From positions 1 through 64,000 of the forward strand of contig JAXLUJ010000012.1 of NCBI GenBank assembly GCA_046329575.1: 64,000 nt of DNA, written 5' to 3'. This DNA comes from UBA1941 sp046329575 (lineage in GTDB: Bacteria; Bacteroidota; Bacteroidia; Chitinophagales; LD1). The notes under the pieces were generated by a model, which ran no database searches, had not been told where the DNA came from, and was given only the letters and a program-made list of their open reading frames with translations. Below, piece after piece: positions 60,037-64,000 of this stretch; within the stretch, counting starts at the first letter, position 1, and every line of letters starts with the position of its first letter. Made by a program: the position numbers and the translations under genes.

Positions 60037-63000
60037 ATGCTCTCAAACCCGTTCATTAGATTTATCAGTTTATGCATTTTACTTTTAGTTTTTAAAAATT
60101 CCTCTTCTCAGGTAAATTGCGGAGCAGGATTTTTAGATAGCATTCAACGTGTTTCGGATACCATTTATTCAAAGAAAATGGGACTGATAGACGATGGATT
60201 TATTGATTATTACTATCAGCAATTAAATGGCTATACCATACCGGTTAATGGGAGTGCTATTCGAAATTCAGGCACTATCGGACCAACTGAGGTTCTAACC
60301 ATACCGGTTTGTTTTCATGTTGTTTCCCCGGTGGGTGCGCCAGATATTGTCAGCTACGCTGATCTGACCGCGGCTATTGACCAATTAAATGCAAATTTTA
60401 GAGGCGTCAACTGTTCTGGGCAATTGAATGGAAGAGATATTCAAGTTCAGTTTTGCCTGGCGCAACGTTCAATATTAAATCAGGGTTTCCCGCCATTGTC
60501 GAGTGGTATTTATCAAATTCCCTATTCGAGAACTAACAATCCTGGGGTGACATGGCACAATTCTCCCTATTCAAATTTTGATTACCAGAACTCCACAAGT
60601 CAAATTAATCTTAAAACGATTAATGGCACGCTGACTAACTTTCCTCACCAATCTTATCTTAACATTTATATTGTAACGAGTTGCGATCCTTCCGGAACAG
60701 TTGCAGCCTATGGAATGTTTCCCGGCTATCATGGTCAGGACAAAGATGGTGTCGTTATAACTTCATCTCAATTTGGAAATTGCGATATAATGAAGGTCTT
60801 GACTCACGAAGTGGGGCATTATTTAGGTCTTTACCACACTTTTAATCAACATGTTGGTGATGCCACTTGCCAAAATTCGGATTGTTTGGTCAACGGCGAT
60901 AGGATGTGCGATACCAGGCCACATTTATTATCCGGATTACCAGTAAGTGGCTGCATTTCTAATTCGTGTACTACGGATAATATACCTCGAATTTTGAACG
61001 GTATCAATGTTAACCCTTTCACCACTGATGGCAATGATCCTGCTGAAAACTACATGAACTATTCGAACAAGGCATGCCAGTATTCTTTTACTGACCAGCA
61101 ACGGTTGAAAATGCGATATAGTTTAATTACAGAGCGGAATTCACTTTTAGATTCTAAAGGATGCCAGTTACCTTGTGGTCTTCCTGTAAGTGCCGTATTT
61201 AATACCACTACAGTTAATATTAACTCAGGCAATACTTCAATAACTGCTACATCGGTAATCAATAGTACAACTTGTCAATGGAAGATATTGAAACAAGGTG
61301 ATGATCCTTTAAATCGAGTAACAACCGCTGGTAGCATATCCGGTGGTGTTGCAACATTAAATTACACCTTCCCTTCTGTAGGGAATTATATCATAACCTT
61401 AGTTTTATCGCCCGGTTCAGAATGTCAGGAGGTATATGAAAACATTGTTACCGTAACCTGTCCTAATGCGGCAAGTTTTTCTTCCACACCTGCATCTTTA
61501 AATATTTTTGGTACGTTACCACAAACAGTTGTTTTGAATAATACATCAATTGTTGCCGGAATCACTTACAATTGGAGTGTAGATGGAACGGCACAAACCT
61601 ATAGTAATCCATTTAATTTCGTGGTAAGCAATCCTGGGGGGTACCGACTTTGTTTAACCGCGAGTAATGCCCTTTGTGCCACCAGTACCTGCCGCTTTTA
61701 TCGGGTGAATTTGAATTGCGAATCGCCCAGGGCACTAGAATGGTGGCATTTTGGCGATGGATATGAAATGCATTTCGATAATATTTCTGGTTTGCCATTG
61801 GCAAACACCAATGTTAACGGTCTACGAAGTTTAGAAGGAACGTCCGATTATAGCAACGATTACGGCTCTCTGGTATTTTGTACTAATGCAAATGAATTCC
61901 TTACCGGAACGCCGGCCACCACTGTGCTTTCAAATTCGCCAGGTAATTACTGTATTACAAACTCTTCCTGCAAAGTTAATACAAATACCAGTGGCACAAC
62001 CAGTTCCATGATATTCCCTTATCCGAGTACAGCAGCAAGTAATAATTCCAATAAGTTTGTTTGCCCCGTTATATCCAATCATGAAGATGGATCTAGCTTG
62101 CCTTCGAATGCAGACAACATGAATGAGTTACTGATTCGAACAATTACGCAAGGTTCGCCAACATCAATAACCTACACCGGCGTAATTGACGCATCAGTAA
62201 GTGAGCAGTTAGCGGTTTCACAAAAATGTAATGGAGCGGTGAATAACTCAGAATATTGGATTATTGTGCATGGCTTAAATAATTTGTACCGGGCATATCC
62301 GTTTACTGCTTCTGGTGTAGGCACACCGGTTGTAAGTTCAGTTGGCGGCAACATATCAGGCTCTGCACATGCTGGGATAATGAAGTTTTCTTTAAGTGGA
62401 AGACGATTGGCGCGTGCCTATTACGACAGTCCGGGTTATATCGAGATATTGAATTTTGATCCATCCACGGGCGTTTTCAGCGGCCCTTTAGTAACTTATG
62501 CCGTTGACCGACCTTATGGTTTAGAATTTTCACCAGATGAACAGTTTATATATTTTTCACAATATGGAGGTGGCGATTACGGCTTATTTCAGGCTTCAGC
62601 TAATGCAGTTTCTACACCACTCTTAATTGCGAATTCTACAGTAGAAAGAAACGGATTTGGACAACTTCAGCTGGCCTCGGATGGTAAAATTTACATCAGT
62701 ACTAACAACGGATATTTATCGTCTATAGATAAACCGAATGTACTTGCTGTTTCTCCCACCAGTTGCGGATACAATACGTATTCTATCAATTTCCAAAGCG
62801 GGTCTACTCACATAGGTTTACCGAATTTTAATAGTGCTGCAGTTTTGGCAGCTCAAGCCAATCAAATCAATGGTCCGGCACAGGTTTGTCAAGGGTCTGC
62901 GAGCCAAACTTATAGTACACCGAATGTTTGTGGCTCTACATTTGTATGGAGTTTGGTGGGTGCGCCTGCCGGTGTAAGTTTAAGTACGACCACGGGTTCA

Positions 63001-64000
63001 CAGGTTCAAATCACGTTCGGTACAGCCACCGGTTCTTTTAATTTAAAATTAAAGGTTACGCGACCCTGCGGATCAATGGAATATTTAAAACAGATTACAA
63101 TACTACCAAATGCCTCGGCATTGACGGTTAAGGCACTTATTCAAGCACCGTCCTGCAATGGCACAACAGCCACAATTAGTACTTCTACGGGTTATGCCAG
63201 CTATCAATGGTCGCCCAGCGGTATTTGCGGAGTAAATTGCTCTAATTCCATTATTGTAAGTCCAACCGTTACTACTACATATTCTGTCACGGCCACGTCC
63301 TATTCCGGATGCTCTGTGACTGGGTCTAAGACATTAACGGTTCCTCCTGTAAAATCAGTTTCCATTTCCCCGGCAAATCCTACCCTTTGTTTTGGAAGTA
63401 ATGTTACCCTCACCGCAGTGCCTTCAACAACAGGCGCCACTTATCAATGGAGTACAAATGCCGGTAGTGCCACTACAGCATCGGTAACGGTAAGTACGGT
63501 TTCTCCGCCAGTATATTCGGTCACTGCTTTGTTCTCTGGTGGTTGTACGGCTACCGCTTCAGTGAACGTAAATGCGCCATTTACACCTAACTTAACTACC
63601 TATCCAAATAGTATTTGTGGCACAGCTATCACATTCCCGACATTAACTGCATCGGTATCCGGTGGCGGAACGCCGCCTTTCACCTATAGATGGAATTCGT
63701 CGGCCTATAGTAGTGTAAACACCTTTACGCCCACTTCTTTCAATTTGCAAAATTTATATGTAAAGGATGCCAACGGCTGTGTGGTGAAATTTCCTTTTCA
63801 AATCACACAAAAGGCCACACCGGCTATTACGATGCCTCCAATTATTGCATCCAGTTGTTCTACCGGGGTGGTAACTATGGGCGGTACACCTACTGCAGTG
63901 GCTGGCCCTAATAGTAGTTCTTATACTTATAACTGGAGCCCTTCTTCAGGTTTGACCGGCCCAACAACTTCTGCGCCTACAAGAAGCGGAACCGTACCGG
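60037..64000 (+). CDS. Large secreted M43 (cytophagalysin/pappalysin-like) metalloprotease, 3' end outside window
   Basis: An open frame from the ATG at 60037 runs to the window edge (1,321 codons). Signal peptide (1-25). Zinc protease domain with H257-E-V-G-H261-x2-G264-x2-H267 and a Met-turn 'YMNYSNKACQYSF' (about residue 340): the M43 pattern. PKD-like modules follow (about 390-560), then a beta-propeller-like segment ('GLEFSPDEQFIYFSQYGGG', about 830), then Ig-like modules rich in Ser/Thr and paired Cys. T9SS export is expected, but the C-terminus is not visible. A 7-bp inverted repeat (59991-59997 with 60015-60021) precedes the start. Confidence 0.9.
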   Translation, partial: MLSNPFIRFISLCILLLVFKNSSSQVNCGAGFLDSIQRVSDTIYSKKMGLIDDGFIDYYYQQLNGYTIPVNGSAIRNSGTIGPTEVLTIPVCFHVVSPVGAPDIVSYADLTAAIDQLNANFRGVNCSGQLNGRDIQVQFCLAQRSILNQGFPPLSSGIYQIPYSRTNNPGVTWHNSPYSNFDYQNSTSQINLKTINGTLTNFPHQSYLNIYIVTSCDPSGTVAAYGMFPGYHGQDKDGVVITSSQFGNCDIMKVLTHEVGHYLGLYHTFNQHVGDATCQNSDCLVNGDRMCDTRPHLLSGLPVSGCISNSCTTDNIPRILNGINVNPFTTDGNDPAENYMNYSNKACQYSFTDQQRLKMRYSLITERNSLLDSKGCQLPCGLPVSAVFNTTTVNINSGNTSITATSVINSTTCQWKILKQGDDPLNRVTTAGSISGGVATLNYTFPSVGNYIITLVLSPGSECQEVYENIVTVTCPNAASFSSTPASLNIFGTLPQTVVLNNTSIVAGITYNWSVDGTAQTYSNPFNFVVSNPGGYRLCLTASNALCATSTCRFYRVNLNCESPRALEWWHFGDGYEMHFDNISGLPLANTNVNGLRSLEGTSDYSNDYGSLVFCTNANEFLTGTPATTVLSNSPGNYCITNSSCKVNTNTSGTTSSMIFPYPSTAASNNSNKFVCPVISNHEDGSSLPSNADNMNELLIRTITQGSPTSITYTGVIDASVSEQLAVSQKCNGAVNNSEYWIIVHGLNNLYRAYPFTASGVGTPVVSSVGGNISGSAHAGIMKFSLSGRRLARAYYDSPGYIEILNFDPSTGVFSGPLVTYAVDRPYGLEFSPDEQFIYFSQYGGGDYGLFQASANAVSTPLLIANSTVERNGFGQLQLASDGKIYISTNNGYLSSIDKPNVLAVSPTSCGYNTYSINFQSGSTHIGLPNFNSAAVLAAQANQINGPAQVCQGSASQTYSTPNVCGSTFVWSLVGAPAGVSLSTTTGSQVQITFGTATGSFNLKLKVTRPCGSMEYLKQITILPNASALTVKALIQAPSCNGTTATISTSTGYASYQWSPSGICGVNCSNSIIVSPTVTTTYSVTATSYSGCSVTGSKTLTVPPVKSVSISPANPTLCFGSNVTLTAVPSTTGATYQWSTNAGSATTASVTVSTVSPPVYSVTALFSGGCTATASVNVNAPFTPNLTTYPNSICGTAITFPTLTASVSGGGTPPFTYRWNSSAYSSVNTFTPTSFNLQNLYVKDANGCVVKFPFQITQKATPAITMPPIIASSCSTGVVTMGGTPTAVAGPNSSSYTYNWSPSSGLTGPTTSAPTRSGTVP

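Overview
The window comes from a Bacteroidota genome, probably a free-living member of the Flavobacteriales/Sphingobacteriales/Chitinophagales breadth. The signs are: at least five proteins with type IX secretion (T9SS) C-terminal sorting domains, a sixth probable one cut by the window end, TonB-dependent receptors with an N-terminal carboxypeptidase-like domain, a menaquinone pathway, LytTR-type signalling, few Shine-Dalgarno sites, and several promoters matching the Bacteroidota consensus (-33 TTTG, about 19 nt, -7 TAnnTTTG). No tRNA, rRNA, CRISPR array or prophage was seen.

Layout. 1-2172: 3'-truncated TonB-dependent receptor. 2259-12860: two repeat-rich T9SS surface proteins; the larger (about 2,917 aa) is split by a one-base insertion inside a block of near-identical 456-bp tandem repeats. 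13019-15497: CDGSH iron-sulfur protein, tgt and an LptF/LptG-type permease. 15806-18000: YceI, DUF6069, pirin and MarR genes with palindromes in the promoter spacer. 18103-22493: small secreted proteins, including four apparent paralogues around a TlpA-like thioredoxin. 22993-27671: metal-type TonB receptor, His-rich protein, Kdo transferase (waaA) and a barrel protein. 27743-31173: nucleotide-sugar genes (aminotransferase, UDP-glucose dehydrogenase, UDP-glucuronate decarboxylase). 31170-43857: T9SS hydrolase, pckA, PID-CTERM-like protein, ftsE, rplT/rpmI, two amino-acid permeases, glutamate dehydrogenase, murB. 43927-49786: collagen-like protein, two histidine kinases, a LytTR regulator and an atypical oxoamine-synthase homologue. 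49887-52828: purK and an SBBP-repeat T9SS protein. 53014-54464: an IS110 element. 54640-59911: CpsB-like phosphatase, metK, a hairpin-repeat array, menB and menD. 60037-64000: start of a large M43 metalloprotease.

The most notable object is the IS110 element. Its exact ends can be read, because it interrupts a dispersed GC-rich repeat at an AG/CT core. Its 270-bp leader reads as a bridge RNA whose four guide segments match, base for base, the two flanks of the actual insertion site and the two element ends. Joining the element ends in a circle would also create a Bacteroidota-type promoter (-33 half in the right end, -7 half in the left end, exactly 19 nt apart) that is absent in the integrated form. 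This is the IS621 bridge-recombinase logic, written here with Bacteroidota promoter signals.
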